From Hallella bergensis DSM 17361 (GTDB taxonomy: Bacteria; Bacteroidota; Bacteroidia; Bacteroidales; Bacteroidaceae), in contig NZ_GG704780.1 of the NCBI RefSeq assembly GCF_000160535.1, forward strand, positions 547,990 through 611,989: 64,000 nt of DNA, read 5' to 3'. The position numbers and the translations under genes were made by a program. Of the stretch, positions 34,997 through 44,846 are shown one piece after another. Positions within the stretch are counted from its first letter, which is position 1, and the number at the start of each line of letters is the position of its first letter. The notes beneath the pieces are model-generated. The model had not been told where the DNA came from. It saw only the letters and a list, made by a program, of their open reading frames with translations, and searched no databases.

Positions 34997-37723
34997 TTAA
35001 AAAACGTTGACCGTGAGTTCTGCGCCAAAGAATGGTTTGTGCCAGCTTCGCGTCGTTTGATAATATGCATTTACATATTTAGGATTAATCTGTATAATAT
35101 TGTTGGCGAAGAACGAAAGTTTGAACGAGCGCCCCATCTCCTTTGTCAATTTTATATTCCATAGAAGCGAGACAGGCGCCTTGTTTTCGTTGTACCGAGC
35201 GCCTATAAATTCACGTTTGAGCGATTGGAGTATTGGATTTCGTTCCAAATCTTCGTAGCGAAAACGATGAATGACACCATCACAATCGAGGTAATTTGCC
35301 GGATATATATCGACATCCTTCCCTAATCTGCTTTTAGTGAACCATACGGTCTGTATAAAATTGGTAAAGATGAGTTTCCATTGGGGTAGTCTTGTGTTAA
35401 TCCACATGTTGGTATTGAGGCTTGATGCATATTTTTTTTCAAATCCATCGTATAGTCCCACGTAGGGATAAGGCTTGTCGTTCTGGATAGTGCCTGGCCA
35501 ATACATGACAGGAACACCGTCGGTATAGATGGTATGATAGTAAGCGCCATTGACCTCTATGTCTGACTTTATTGCAGTTAGGGTGGGAATGTGTATTCGG
35601 TATTCCAATCCTTTTTTGATTACTTTCGCGCTGTTTTTGGGCATTCGATTAGATAAAAAAGAGTGCATGGTCCGAGAGAGGAAGTCCTTGCGCGAGGGCC
35701 TTGTGCTAACGGGATGTTTCAATTGATAATAATAGGTGTATGCCACTGGCTCGTATTGCGTGAAGTATTCGATGCCATCGTTCATCTCTTCATGAAACGC
35801 CGACAGGTTTATTTTCCATCCATGACAAGAAAAGTCGTAGCCTATTTCCCACTTTTTGTTTTTGTTTTCATGCAGACGTGGATTGGAGGGGTCGGCTATA
35901 TGCGTGTCAAGTATGAGACGTCGCTTGCTCTCGTCGTTGAAGTAGGCGTTCATAACCATCAAATCATGGTATACCTTATCAGGATACAGATAGTCGGCAG
36001 AGGGCAGCTTGTTTTCAACTCCATATCCTATGCGAAACGTGTTTTGCATGTGATGAGACCCTGTTATGGTATAAGCCAATTGTATACGAGGCTCTAACAA
36101 CGGTTTGCCGTGCAGGTCATAATGTTTTGGGAGATTGAGCATCATGGCCTCTCTAACACCTATGCGCATGTTAACCTCGTTACGTCGTGCCTGAAAACGC
36201 AATGTCATCTCTGCAAACGCGGCCTGATTGACCAATGCGGGGATGTCGCTGTTCTTGCGCGGACGTATGAAACTGCTTGTTGGAAATGGAGGACGTTGAG
36301 GGTTCATAATCGTTCCGTCTCCTAAGTTTTTGGTATAATTCAGAGAGGATCCGAGTAACAGGTTGTAGTTTAGGCATTTGCTCCACTTACCAAATTTTTG
36401 TCCACAAAGTTGTGCGAATGTATTGATAGGACGATTGATAATTTCATAATATGTGTCGTAGGTAGATGGCAGGAAGATTCCGTCGTGCTCACCTTCGCCA
36501 TAGGACTGTGGCATGGGAGTGACAGAATGGTTGACAACATGCTTGTGATGTTCCAATTTGTTATTGGTATAGTCTGTCGACGTCACCAGTTCTATATAGT
36601 CAATCCATGGTAGTTCGAGAGCCATCTTCAGTTTGGCAGAGAAGTCAAGGCGTTGGTATAAAGTGTTATATTTCTCCTGATAAGCCTTGATCAATGCATC
36701 TGTCTTGTTGTTGTTGAATGATGTCACACAGCTTCCGCGCATGTTTAAGTCTATGGTTTTGCCCCACCACTGACATTTGTTGTTATAATTAAGTTGTGTT
36801 GTGACGCGGTTGTACGCTCCGCGCGTGTCGGCAATATCTGCGGCAGACTGCACAATATCTGCACCAATATATAGCGTTCCCAACTGTTCCGACAACAAAA
36901 AGCCCTTGCCAACATATGCCAGTTTGTTTAAAGGGTCAAACTTTGCTCTTATCCTTAATGGGCTTTTGCCTTGCTTCAAATCTATTTTGATAGCTCCAGA
37001 GCTAAGGTTGCCTTCTTTGGCCGACGATATTCCTCGTGTAACCGTAATGCGTTCGATATGGTCTGTGGATATGGTTCGCAGGTCTATCCCGGTGTTGGCA
37101 GTCACATTGCCGTTAGGGTCAGCCATAGATGATCCTGTCAGTCCGCTCAGCTGCATACGCATGCCATCATTTTGTATGGGCACTCCATTGATAGAAACAC
37201 CCATTCCAAAGGCAGTGGCAAGGTCTGTTCCCACCTGCCGAGAGCTGATAAGTGTGTTATTTTGAATGTTATTGCTGCCCATCTTTCCACCTGGTAACAA
37301 TACAAAAATATCATTCAAAGACGTGGGCTGTATGTATTCTAAGGCTTCTTGGTTGATTGTGGCCTCGCTTCCAATTTTACTATTATATTTGGCGGTAACA
37401 GTAAAGTCGCGTAGCGTAACACTTTGCTCGAGCATCGCAACATTCAGAGACGTGGTGCCTGCCTTGACGCTTATCTCTTGTGTGGCATATCCCATGCATG
37501 AAATCCTGAGTCGGTAATCACCGCTAAAGGCATGGTGAAAGACATACTGCCCCTGTACATCAGCCATAACGCCCTTGCCAATTTCTATAGCATAGACGCT
37601 GGCAAAACTCACGGGTTGCATGGTCTTGCCATCGTATATTTTGCCTTGTAGAATGTTTTGTGCGAGCGAAACAGATGCAAGGCTTAACTGAAACACAAGG
37701 GAAAGAAACAATTTGTAGCGCAT
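34997..37723 (-). CDS. TonB-dependent receptor with carboxypeptidase-like N-terminal domain
   Basis: Starting at 37723 (MRYKLFLSLVF) gives 908 residues with a clear signal peptide; an ATG at 37738 would add 5 residues. Residues about 23-105 form the carboxypeptidase-regulatory-like domain (LQGKIYDGKTMQPVSFASV). The plug follows (VSINGVPIQNDGMRMQ, about 180-195; ISSAKEGNLSSGAIKID, about 238-254) and then a barrel ending in AELTVNVF. It lacks the SusC plug signature and no SusD gene is next to it, so it is not a canonical SusC. The operon partners are a DUF4876 lipoprotein upstream and a DUF6850 barrel downstream. Substrate unknown. Confidence 0.88.
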   Translation of the reverse strand: MRYKLFLSLVFQLSLASVSLAQNILQGKIYDGKTMQPVSFASVYAIEIGKGVMADVQGQYVFHHAFSGDYRLRISCMGYATQEISVKAGTTSLNVAMLEQSVTLRDFTVTAKYNSKIGSEATINQEALEYIQPTSLNDIFVLLPGGKMGSNNIQNNTLISSRQVGTDLATAFGMGVSINGVPIQNDGMRMQLSGLTGSSMADPNGNVTANTGIDLRTISTDHIERITVTRGISSAKEGNLSSGAIKIDLKQGKSPLRIRAKFDPLNKLAYVGKGFLLSEQLGTLYIGADIVQSAADIADTRGAYNRVTTQLNYNNKCQWWGKTIDLNMRGSCVTSFNNNKTDALIKAYQEKYNTLYQRLDFSAKLKMALELPWIDYIELVTSTDYTNNKLEHHKHVVNHSVTPMPQSYGEGEHDGIFLPSTYDTYYEIINRPINTFAQLCGQKFGKWSKCLNYNLLLGSSLNYTKNLGDGTIMNPQRPPFPTSSFIRPRKNSDIPALVNQAAFAEMTLRFQARRNEVNMRIGVREAMMLNLPKHYDLHGKPLLEPRIQLAYTITGSHHMQNTFRIGYGVENKLPSADYLYPDKVYHDLMVMNAYFNDESKRRLILDTHIADPSNPRLHENKNKKWEIGYDFSCHGWKINLSAFHEEMNDGIEYFTQYEPVAYTYYYQLKHPVSTRPSRKDFLSRTMHSFLSNRMPKNSAKVIKKGLEYRIHIPTLTAIKSDIEVNGAYYHTIYTDGVPVMYWPGTIQNDKPYPYVGLYDGFEKKYASSLNTNMWINTRLPQWKLIFTNFIQTVWFTKSRLGKDVDIYPANYLDCDGVIHRFRYEDLERNPILQSLKREFIGARYNENKAPVSLLWNIKLTKEMGRSFKLSFFANNIIQINPKYVNAYYQTTRSWHKPFFGAELTVNVF

Positions 37724-37748
37724 AAAGATTAGATACAATATATGAAAA

Positions 37749-37785
37749 CGACACTAAGACGCACGCGTAGTGCACCTTAGTGTCG
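37749..37785 (-). terminator. Intercistronic hairpin, possible partial terminator
   Basis: A 10-bp perfect stem (37749-37758 with 37776-37785) encloses a second 4-bp stem (37761-37764 with 37770-37773). It is followed on the minus strand by TTTT. It lies between the DUF4876 gene and the TonB receptor gene and may lower expression of the downstream genes. Confidence 0.5.
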
Positions 37786-37829
37786 TCGTTTAGTGCAGCT
37801 GATAAAGGGTTGCACGCTCAATCAGATGT

Positions 37830-39017
37830 CTATTTTTTGATATAGTTTTTCTGCCCATTGGCTATAACAACAAAGTCGTCAGTGCTGTTGTTGGTATCTT
37901 GCAGATAACCTTTTTCGGCCGTTTTACGTTGTACAAACAGACCTTTGAAGCCGCCCATCATGCCCGGCGTGTCGTCAATCAATACGGCACCGCGATCAAT
38001 GTTATTTGGCAGAGCCTTGTGAACGAGCGATCCTTTAGCGCCAATTTCAACACCATCGATGATCGTATTGGTCGGAAGGATAACATAGTCTTGCTTTTTT
38101 GTCATATAAGCATTGGGGTTGTTCATTGTCACCTTGTTCCCATTGCAATATTGAGTAGCGTCTTCTTTTGTTTTTACAAGCATAATAGAGATGCCTCCTC
38201 CATATCCCCATTGAAAGGCTTGGAACGTAGAGAAGTTTACAATCATGTTGTCTACCTCTGGATTGTCAACCGTCGTGGCATATTGGTGGGGAACAAAAAT
38301 CTCGAAGTTGGCTCCTGTCAGATTACGCGCTTTCGCCTTCTTTCCACCTTCACTATGGTCTACGGCCGAATGCGCAATGACTATGCTTTGGCCGGGTTGC
38401 ACGAGGTGTTCACGCCCTTTGCCGGGAATAGTGTAAAGCTGACTGATGACAATTTTGTCCTTTTTGAGGTATTCGGTCATTTCTCCGGCTTCTGAATCAT
38501 TAGGGTCTGCAGCAATCGCGATACTTAAACCGTCTGCGTACAATGGTTGGTTACTGATATTTTTAATGGTGAGATATTCTTCAAAATAATTTCGATCGTA
38601 TGCCCCATCGTTTGAGGAACAGTTGAAAAACAGCTCGTCCAAGACAAAGGTCTTGTCTAAAGTCTCAAAAATAGGTTTGACGACAAGTTTCAGTTCGGCA
38701 TTCTTTTGACTGAGCGTATAATTGTCTATTGCGCCATACATGGTGCAAGCACCATTCTCTGCGTCTTCTGCTGTTATTTTGTATGTACCCTGTGGGAGTG
38801 TTGCTGTGGCAATCCCCTTGTCATTGACGGTAGCCGTAGTCGTTGCTCCCGATTTTTGTTCGGTTAGTTTAACCTGAAACTTAGTGTACATGGAAGCGTC
38901 ATTTACGCCTTCAATTTGTATGGATAGCGCACACAGTTGATCTTGCTCATCTTCCGAACATGAATATAGCGTAATAAAGGAAAGTATGGCAATAAACATC
39001 CATAATAGCTTTTTCAT
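37830..39017 (-). CDS. DUF4876-family lipoprotein
   Basis: A 395-residue lipoprotein with the signal MKKLLWMFIAILSFITLYSC (Cys20). Residues about 30-110 form an Ig-like domain (TATVNDKGIATATLPQGTYKITAE) and about 115-395 a beta-rich domain starting FVLDELFFNCSSNDG with a YLTIKN segment. This is the arrangement of DUF4876, which is partly related to lamin-tail-like surface domains. It is the first gene of the operon with the TonB receptor, DUF6850 barrel, S8 protease and PorV-like barrel. It probably plays the SusD-like surface partner role for the receptor, which is inference. Confidence 0.8.
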   Translation of the reverse strand: MKKLLWMFIAILSFITLYSCSEDEQDQLCALSIQIEGVNDASMYTKFQVKLTEQKSGATTTATVNDKGIATATLPQGTYKITAEDAENGACTMYGAIDNYTLSQKNAELKLVVKPIFETLDKTFVLDELFFNCSSNDGAYDRNYFEEYLTIKNISNQPLYADGLSIAIAADPNDSEAGEMTEYLKKDKIVISQLYTIPGKGREHLVQPGQSIVIAHSAVDHSEGGKKAKARNLTGANFEIFVPHQYATTVDNPEVDNMIVNFSTFQAFQWGYGGGISIMLVKTKEDATQYCNGNKVTMNNPNAYMTKKQDYVILPTNTIIDGVEIGAKGSLVHKALPNNIDRGAVLIDDTPGMMGGFKGLFVQRKTAEKGYLQDTNNSTDDFVVIANGQKNYIKK

Positions 39018-39064
39018 TCTTAAATAATTTAAAGGTTTGAATATGTATAATAAAATATTGCTTG

Positions 39065-39095
39065 CAAAGATATAAGTAATAACGCTCTGCTACAA
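39065..39095 (-). promoter_or_regulatory. Promoter of the DUF4876-receptor-protease operon
   Basis: The minus strand carries TTG (39095-39093), a 20-bp spacer and TATCTTTG (39072-39065). The start codon is 48 bp downstream. Confidence 0.65.
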
Positions 39096-39329
39096 TACCT
39101 AATAATAGGTATTTATAAATATGTTTTATACTATATCCTTGCCATTAAATAAAAGAGAAAATACAAGATGTTACAGGTTTAAGGTTAATACCATACCCTG
39201 TTGTTTTTACCATTCGGGCTGCCCTGTCTCATCATGCAATGAACTAGCAACTAAAACTTGACTGACGCGTTGACTTTGTGAGTAAAATGAAATTACCAAA
39301 TTTCGATAATTATTTCCAAGGCATTTAGC

Positions 39330-39650
39330 GAGTAAAGCGCCATGTTTTCACTGTCAGTATTGGTTAAATTTAGCAGAAAATTTTACAGGCTCTGCGGTTG
39401 GTATCCTTTGGTCGTGCGGTTTGGGCTTATCCATTGTGTGACAGAAGTCTTCTCGTCGTGTGACTAAGCCTTAACCGCATGGCCGTTTGATACCCAACGG
39501 CAGACGACAAAAAAGGCCGCGGTAAAGAAAACAAGATAAATATCTGATTGTCAATTGCCTACATTTTACATCAAATTTCGAGAATCTCGGAACAAAGGGT
39601 GTTTGTTTTCAAATTCTCAAAATTTGAGAGAATGTTTGTCAAGAAAATTG
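39330..39650 (+). repeat. Dispersed intergenic repeat, copy D
   Basis: GCGCCATGTTTT is at 39337-39348 and a GTGCGGTTTGGGCTTA unit near 39413. GGCCGTTTGATACCCAACGG is at 39481-39500 and CTGATTGTCAA near 39544. The closing inverted repeat pairs AAATTTCGAGAAT (39573-39585) with ATTCTCAAAATTT (39613-39625), one mismatch. It lies between two divergent promoters. The flank 39096-39329 holds nothing recognised. Confidence 0.65.
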
Positions 39651-39742
39651 CGAATGATAACGGTAAGCCTATGCACAAAACAAGCAAAAAATTGAGAAAA
39701 ATCAAGAGTTATATTTATCTTAATCGAAAAATGTGCAAAAAG

Positions 39743-39773
39743 TTGTATATAAAAAATAAAAGTCATAACTTTG
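39743..39773 (+). promoter_or_regulatory. Promoter of the STN-SusC operon
   Basis: TTG at 39743-39745, a 20-bp spacer and TAACTTTG at 39766-39773. The transcript would start near 39780, giving a leader of about 190 nt before the start codon at 39971. Confidence 0.65.
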
Positions 39774-39970
39774 ACCCTTTCATTTAAAAACATGGACATG
39801 TTGGAGGGCTTTCGAAGACCAATGCGGCATGAGTGCTCCTATGTTCTAAGACATTAACAAAACAGAATGCTATACCCCTTAGAGCTTTAAATAACCAATT
39901 TGAGAACCCGAGTAAATCAATAAGGGATATGTCACAAATTACAAATAACCCTAAAATGAGAGAGATTAGA

Positions 39971-42900
39971 ATGAGAAAGAAAACTTTGCAATTCCTCCTG
40001 GCTGCGGTGTGTGCTACCATACCATTGCCAGGAAGTGTTGTGTTGGCCAACACTGCCGACATAGTCATGGAAGTAGCAGGCAAGCCGATGACTGTAAAGA
40101 CAGCACTGAACTACATGAAGAATCACTTGGGTTACTCCATAAGGTATAACGTCAAGGAGATTGACCTCAACAAAACAGTAACTGTTGACTTCAAAAACAC
40201 CAGCGTTGCCTCAATGCTTGAGCAGATTCTGCAGAATCAGAACCTCCATTGGAAAATGACAGGTAAGACTATCACTATCAGTAAGGCACAGCAAAAATCA
40301 ACAACATCGCGTATAGTGCGGGGAACGGTAATAGAAGAATCGTCTGGAAAGCCATTGATAGGGTGCACCGTAAAATCACTGCAAACCGGCAGACTTGCGG
40401 TGACAGATATCGACGGGAACTACTCTATTATGGCTATCCCGGGGGAGGAGCTTGAATTCAACTATCTCCAATATACCACGGAACGAAAGAAAGTAGGTGC
40501 TGACGGCAGGGTCAACGTACGGATGGCAAGTTCGACCGTGGAGCTTTCGGACATTGTCGTGACAGGTTACCAGAGGATGAAGAAATACAACATGACGGGT
40601 AGCGTTAATGTGATCGGTAACGAGAAAATAGACCTCCGGTCCAGCAACGATTTGCTATCTATCCTTGAGGGCGAAGTGCCGGGGCTGACTGTCTACGACG
40701 GCGAATACCGCATTCGTGGTGGTGCATCTCTTAAATCAGGGAACAGCCCTCTTATCATCGTCGACAACTTCGAGGCAGAGCAGCTACCGGGGAACATGGA
40801 CCAAATAGAATCGATAACAGTTCTGAAGGATGCGGCAGCAACGGCTATATGGGGATCACGGGCAGCAAACGGCGTAATTGTCATCACGACGAAACGCGGT
40901 AAAACGGAGGCTGCAAAGATAAGCTACTCCGGGAACGTCAGGATCACTGCCAAGCCCAACTACAATGCCCTGCACCGTGCAAGCTCTGCCGATATTGTTG
41001 CCTATGACAGAGATGCCTATAGGGGCGGATTCTATTTCCCAGGATTTTTCGACTATAACACAAACGGGTATTCGCTCTCACAGGAGATTCTGAAAGATTA
41101 CTTGGTAAACGACCCATCAGAGCTTACCGATGACAGGCTCAAGGAAATGGACACCAGGCTAAATGACCTTGCCCTGCAGAGCAACAAGTCGCAAATAGAT
41201 GACTTGCTGCTCCGTCATGCCCTGAGACAAAACCACATGGTGTCGGTATCAGGAGGTAGCGACAAAATCAATTACCTCGTCTCCGGAAGCTACACGGGGG
41301 GACATTCAGCCTATCAGCAAGGTGACACACAGAAGATGTTTGAGATAAATTCAAGGCTGACCGTGCACTTGCTTGATAACCTGAAATTACGCACTGACGT
41401 ATATGCAGCATTTACACGGAACAAGAACGGATATACCCCGATAGCATCGGATATCTACAACCTCTATCCATACCAAATGCTGAAGGATACCAAAGGCGAT
41501 TTAGTTTACGACTATGCCTCGTTCAACCGCGAGCAAGCTCTTTCAATGATCAAGGATTATGGCTATGCCAATGAAGGCAAAAACATCATCGAGGAAGTGC
41601 AGTTGGCCGACAACACTACACGAAACACCAACTATAAGGTTTCAATGGGGTTGGACTACATGTTACTTAAAGGACTGTCGTTGAATGCTGACTACCAATA
41701 TGAGAAGCTGCTATCGCGCACGCAAAACATATCCTCAAAAGACAGTCACAACACAAGACACCTGATCAATAGCATGGCAGTGCCCGGTAATGATGGTAAA
41801 TTGACATATAACCTGCCACAGGGAAATATTCTGGATCACTCACAGTATGACGCAGAATCTTGGATTCTCAAGCTGGGAACAACACTTAACCGATCTTTCG
41901 GCTCTAACGGCGAACACTATGTTAATGCCGTAGCGGGACTTGAGATGCGCGAACACCATCGGCTGAACGAAAGCTATCGTAAACTGGGATATAACACTCA
42001 GACACTGAATTGGCAGCCTATCGACCAAGTAGCTCTGCAAAATGGGTATTTGTGGTGGAACGGCGAACAACATATTTATGACGCATCCTTTTACGACAGC
42101 TTTGGTGATGTGAAAAACCGCGAGTTGTCTTATTTTCTATCAGCCATCTACACCTACGACAAACGCTACACAGGATCGGCAAGCCTTCGTATCGACGAAT
42201 CGAACCTCTTTGGCGCAAGTCATAAGTTTCGTAGAAATCCGATATACGCATTTGGCGCAAGCTGGAATATCAGGAATGAAAAGTTCTTCTATTTCAAACC
42301 GATAACGTCCCTGCTACTTCGTACCTCGTTTGGACTTACCGGAAACTTCGACCGATCAGGATCGACGACTCCCGTAATGGTTGGGTACAAACGATACTTT
42401 TCGACTATCAATGATAACGTTATCCGACTGTCAACCCCGCCAAACGCCAAGTTGAGATGGGAGCGCAACCGTTCTGTTAACGTTTCTCTTGACTTTGGGT
42501 TCTACAATCGCATCAACGGCACAATAACGTATTACAATAACTACTGTTATGACCTGCTCGGCAACACGCTCGTAGACCCGACGAACGGATATACATCGGC
42601 AAAGATCAACGCAGCTGACATGCGCAACCACGGATGGGAGCTTGATCTATCAGCAGATGCAATTAGTAACAAGAACTGGACATGGAACCTTAGATGGGTC
42701 TTCGCTTACAACAAGAACAAGATCATCAAGAACAAAATCACGGAAAGTGAAGCACACTTAGACCGCGTAACAGGTACAACGCAATTTGTGGAAGGGTATG
42801 CACGTGAAGCCATCTGGAGCTATAAGTGGGCCGGCCTTGACGAGAAGGGTGAACCGCAAGTGTATAATCGCAAGGGCGAGAAAACCTACGACATCGCAAC

Positions 42901-43450
42901 CCTTGATCCGGAAGACTTGGAATACAGCGGTACTTACCAACCAAAGTATAATGGTTCGATGACCTCAAGTCTGCGATTCCGCCAATTGACTCTGAACCTC
43001 ATGTTCGTCTATAATTTTGGACATGTATTCCGCGCTGAATACCCAGGACTGAATCCTTATGACGCCTCACCGTCAATGACAGATAAGGTTGCGCTGCGCT
43101 GGATGAAACCGGGAGATGAGGAAAAAACCGATGTCGCTTGTCTGCCTTCAATGAAGGATCTGTGGGCAAACACCTACTACCGCAGCCATGCATGCAAGTA
43201 TTCCTCAAACAGCATCCGCAAGGGCAATATGATCCGCCTGCGCGAAATACTGTTCAACTACGAGCTGCCCAATTCATTATTACGACAAACATTCGTTAAG
43301 CGGCTATCGCTTACCCTGCAGATGAACAACGTATGGCTGTGGACGGCAAATCGCGAGGGCTACGACCCGGAAGCGATAGATCCACTATCGGGCAGATTGT
43401 CCCTGCCTCAGCCCTTCTCTTTCACTATGGGCTTTAAGTTAGATTTCTAA
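39971..43450 (+). CDS. SusC/RagA-family TonB-linked outer membrane protein with STN domain
   Basis: The start at 39971 gives 1159 residues and a proper signal peptide (MRKKTLQFLLAAVC). The ATG at 39956 is also possible; the frame opens as early as 39833. Domains: STN (about 30-95, MTVKTALNYMKNHLGYSIRY), carboxypeptidase-like (about 110-190), plug with IVVTGYQR and LIIVDNFEAE ... DAAATAIWGSRAANGVIVI, then barrel ending in GFKLDF. DNF replaces the usual DGV in the plug signature. An STN domain normally contacts a FecR-type anti-sigma factor, but no sigma/FecR pair is next to this gene. It is followed by a SusD and a TlpA gene. Confidence 0.93.
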   Translation: MRKKTLQFLLAAVCATIPLPGSVVLANTADIVMEVAGKPMTVKTALNYMKNHLGYSIRYNVKEIDLNKTVTVDFKNTSVASMLEQILQNQNLHWKMTGKTITISKAQQKSTTSRIVRGTVIEESSGKPLIGCTVKSLQTGRLAVTDIDGNYSIMAIPGEELEFNYLQYTTERKKVGADGRVNVRMASSTVELSDIVVTGYQRMKKYNMTGSVNVIGNEKIDLRSSNDLLSILEGEVPGLTVYDGEYRIRGGASLKSGNSPLIIVDNFEAEQLPGNMDQIESITVLKDAAATAIWGSRAANGVIVITTKRGKTEAAKISYSGNVRITAKPNYNALHRASSADIVAYDRDAYRGGFYFPGFFDYNTNGYSLSQEILKDYLVNDPSELTDDRLKEMDTRLNDLALQSNKSQIDDLLLRHALRQNHMVSVSGGSDKINYLVSGSYTGGHSAYQQGDTQKMFEINSRLTVHLLDNLKLRTDVYAAFTRNKNGYTPIASDIYNLYPYQMLKDTKGDLVYDYASFNREQALSMIKDYGYANEGKNIIEEVQLADNTTRNTNYKVSMGLDYMLLKGLSLNADYQYEKLLSRTQNISSKDSHNTRHLINSMAVPGNDGKLTYNLPQGNILDHSQYDAESWILKLGTTLNRSFGSNGEHYVNAVAGLEMREHHRLNESYRKLGYNTQTLNWQPIDQVALQNGYLWWNGEQHIYDASFYDSFGDVKNRELSYFLSAIYTYDKRYTGSASLRIDESNLFGASHKFRRNPIYAFGASWNIRNEKFFYFKPITSLLLRTSFGLTGNFDRSGSTTPVMVGYKRYFSTINDNVIRLSTPPNAKLRWERNRSVNVSLDFGFYNRINGTITYYNNYCYDLLGNTLVDPTNGYTSAKINAADMRNHGWELDLSADAISNKNWTWNLRWVFAYNKNKIIKNKITESEAHLDRVTGTTQFVEGYAREAIWSYKWAGLDEKGEPQVYNRKGEKTYDIATLDPEDLEYSGTYQPKYNGSMTSSLRFRQLTLNLMFVYNFGHVFRAEYPGLNPYDASPSMTDKVALRWMKPGDEEKTDVACLPSMKDLWANTYYRSHACKYSSNSIRKGNMIRLREILFNYELPNSLLRQTFVKRLSLTLQMNNVWLWTANREGYDPEAIDPLSGRLSLPQPFSFTMGFKLDF

Positions 43451-43469
43451 TTCGTATAGCAACAAAATA

Positions 43470-44831
43470 ATGAAAAAATATATAGTAATGCTCACTATAG
43501 CAGCAGCAATGACTGCATGCAGTGATTTCACAGAGATTATCCCCAAAGGTAAGGTCATCCCGACTACAACGGAAGATTACCGAGAGATGACCATAGACGT
43601 GGCGAATTCTTCAACAGGTTTTCCAATAGCAAATGTTAGCTGTGATGACGTTTTCAGCACCGACCAAAACGGGGTGAGTGCTACAAGCAAGGCATACTTC
43701 TGGTTGGAAGACTTCTACAAAGTAAATGAAAATGATGACGCATGGAACAAAACCTATGCACACATCTACGTCATGAATGTTGTCATTGGCAATGTCATGG
43801 CTTCGACAGAGGGAACCACGAGCGAGAAGCAGGCAATACTTACAGAAGCAAAGGTGTGGCGCGCATACTATTACTGGTATCTGCAGTCACTCTATGCCAA
43901 AGACTATAATGAAGCGACAGCGGCAACTGACCTCAGTGTACCACTTTCGCTGACGCCTGACTTGGAAGCCAAATTGCCTCGGGCTACCGTTCGTGAAGTG
44001 ACGGATCAGATATGGGCTGATCTTGACGAAGCCGAGAAAATTTTGCCGGACCAGGCTACAAACGCGTTCCGTCCAACAAAAGGTGCCGTATATGCCCTCA
44101 AGGCACGTATCCTTTTCTATGAGCATAAATATAACGAGGCGGCGGAACAAGCCAGGCTTGCACTTTCCGTCAACAACTCCTTGTACGACATGCGTACATG
44201 GACCTTCAAAAAAAGCAGTAAGCCAAGTGCCGGCATTAATGGACGAGAAATACATAACTATAAATCCCCTGAGAAATTATGGTATATGAGCAACAGTTTC
44301 TCATCCCTTATAACTTCATTCTGCATCAGTGATGACCTTAAGGAACTGTATGACGAGGGCGACCTGCGTTTCAAGTTCTATTTCAGCAATCTCACCCGTA
44401 CAGGAGGACCCTGGGAAGATGGAAGATATCGCTATCTGCAGAACCTTGACTACAGCTTCTCCGTCCCGGAAATGATGCTCATTGAGGCAGAGGCATTGGC
44501 ACGCAATAATGACAGTAAGGCACTGGACATTATCAACAAACTCCGCATCAAAAGAATAGACACAGAACACTATAAACCACTGACAGCCAACAAGGAGACT
44601 TCTCTTCTTGACATTGTCCTGAAGGAACGCAGAAGGGAACTTTGCCTGAACAGCCTGAGATGGCTTGACATGAAACGCTTAGCAGCAGAAGGAATTTATA
44701 AAACTGTGCTAAAACGCGAGTTTAACGGTGTGACATATAAACTGGAACCTAATTCAAAGTTGTATGTGCTGCCCATCCCCCTGCAGGTGCTGTCGCTCAA
44801 CAAAAACATTATCCCCAATAACCGCAAATAA
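43470..44831 (+). CDS. RagB/SusD-family nutrient-binding lipoprotein
   Basis: A 453-residue lipoprotein. The signal is MKKYIVMLTIAAAMTAC (Cys17), followed by SDFTEIIPKGKVIPTTTEDYREM, the typical SusD opening. TPR-like helices include VWRAYYYWYLQSLYAKDYNEA and GAVYALKARILFYEHKYNEA. The closing RRRELCLNSLRWLDMKRL (about 395-412) is a family hallmark. It lies 19 bp after the SusC stop and 15 bp before the TlpA gene. It should form the lid of the SusC barrel. The ligand is unknown. Confidence 0.92.
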   Translation: MKKYIVMLTIAAAMTACSDFTEIIPKGKVIPTTTEDYREMTIDVANSSTGFPIANVSCDDVFSTDQNGVSATSKAYFWLEDFYKVNENDDAWNKTYAHIYVMNVVIGNVMASTEGTTSEKQAILTEAKVWRAYYYWYLQSLYAKDYNEATAATDLSVPLSLTPDLEAKLPRATVREVTDQIWADLDEAEKILPDQATNAFRPTKGAVYALKARILFYEHKYNEAAEQARLALSVNNSLYDMRTWTFKKSSKPSAGINGREIHNYKSPEKLWYMSNSFSSLITSFCISDDLKELYDEGDLRFKFYFSNLTRTGGPWEDGRYRYLQNLDYSFSVPEMMLIEAEALARNNDSKALDIINKLRIKRIDTEHYKPLTANKETSLLDIVLKERRRELCLNSLRWLDMKRLAAEGIYKTVLKREFNGVTYKLEPNSKLYVLPIPLQVLSLNKNIIPNNRK

Positions 44832-44846
44832 CATCTCATATAGCAA

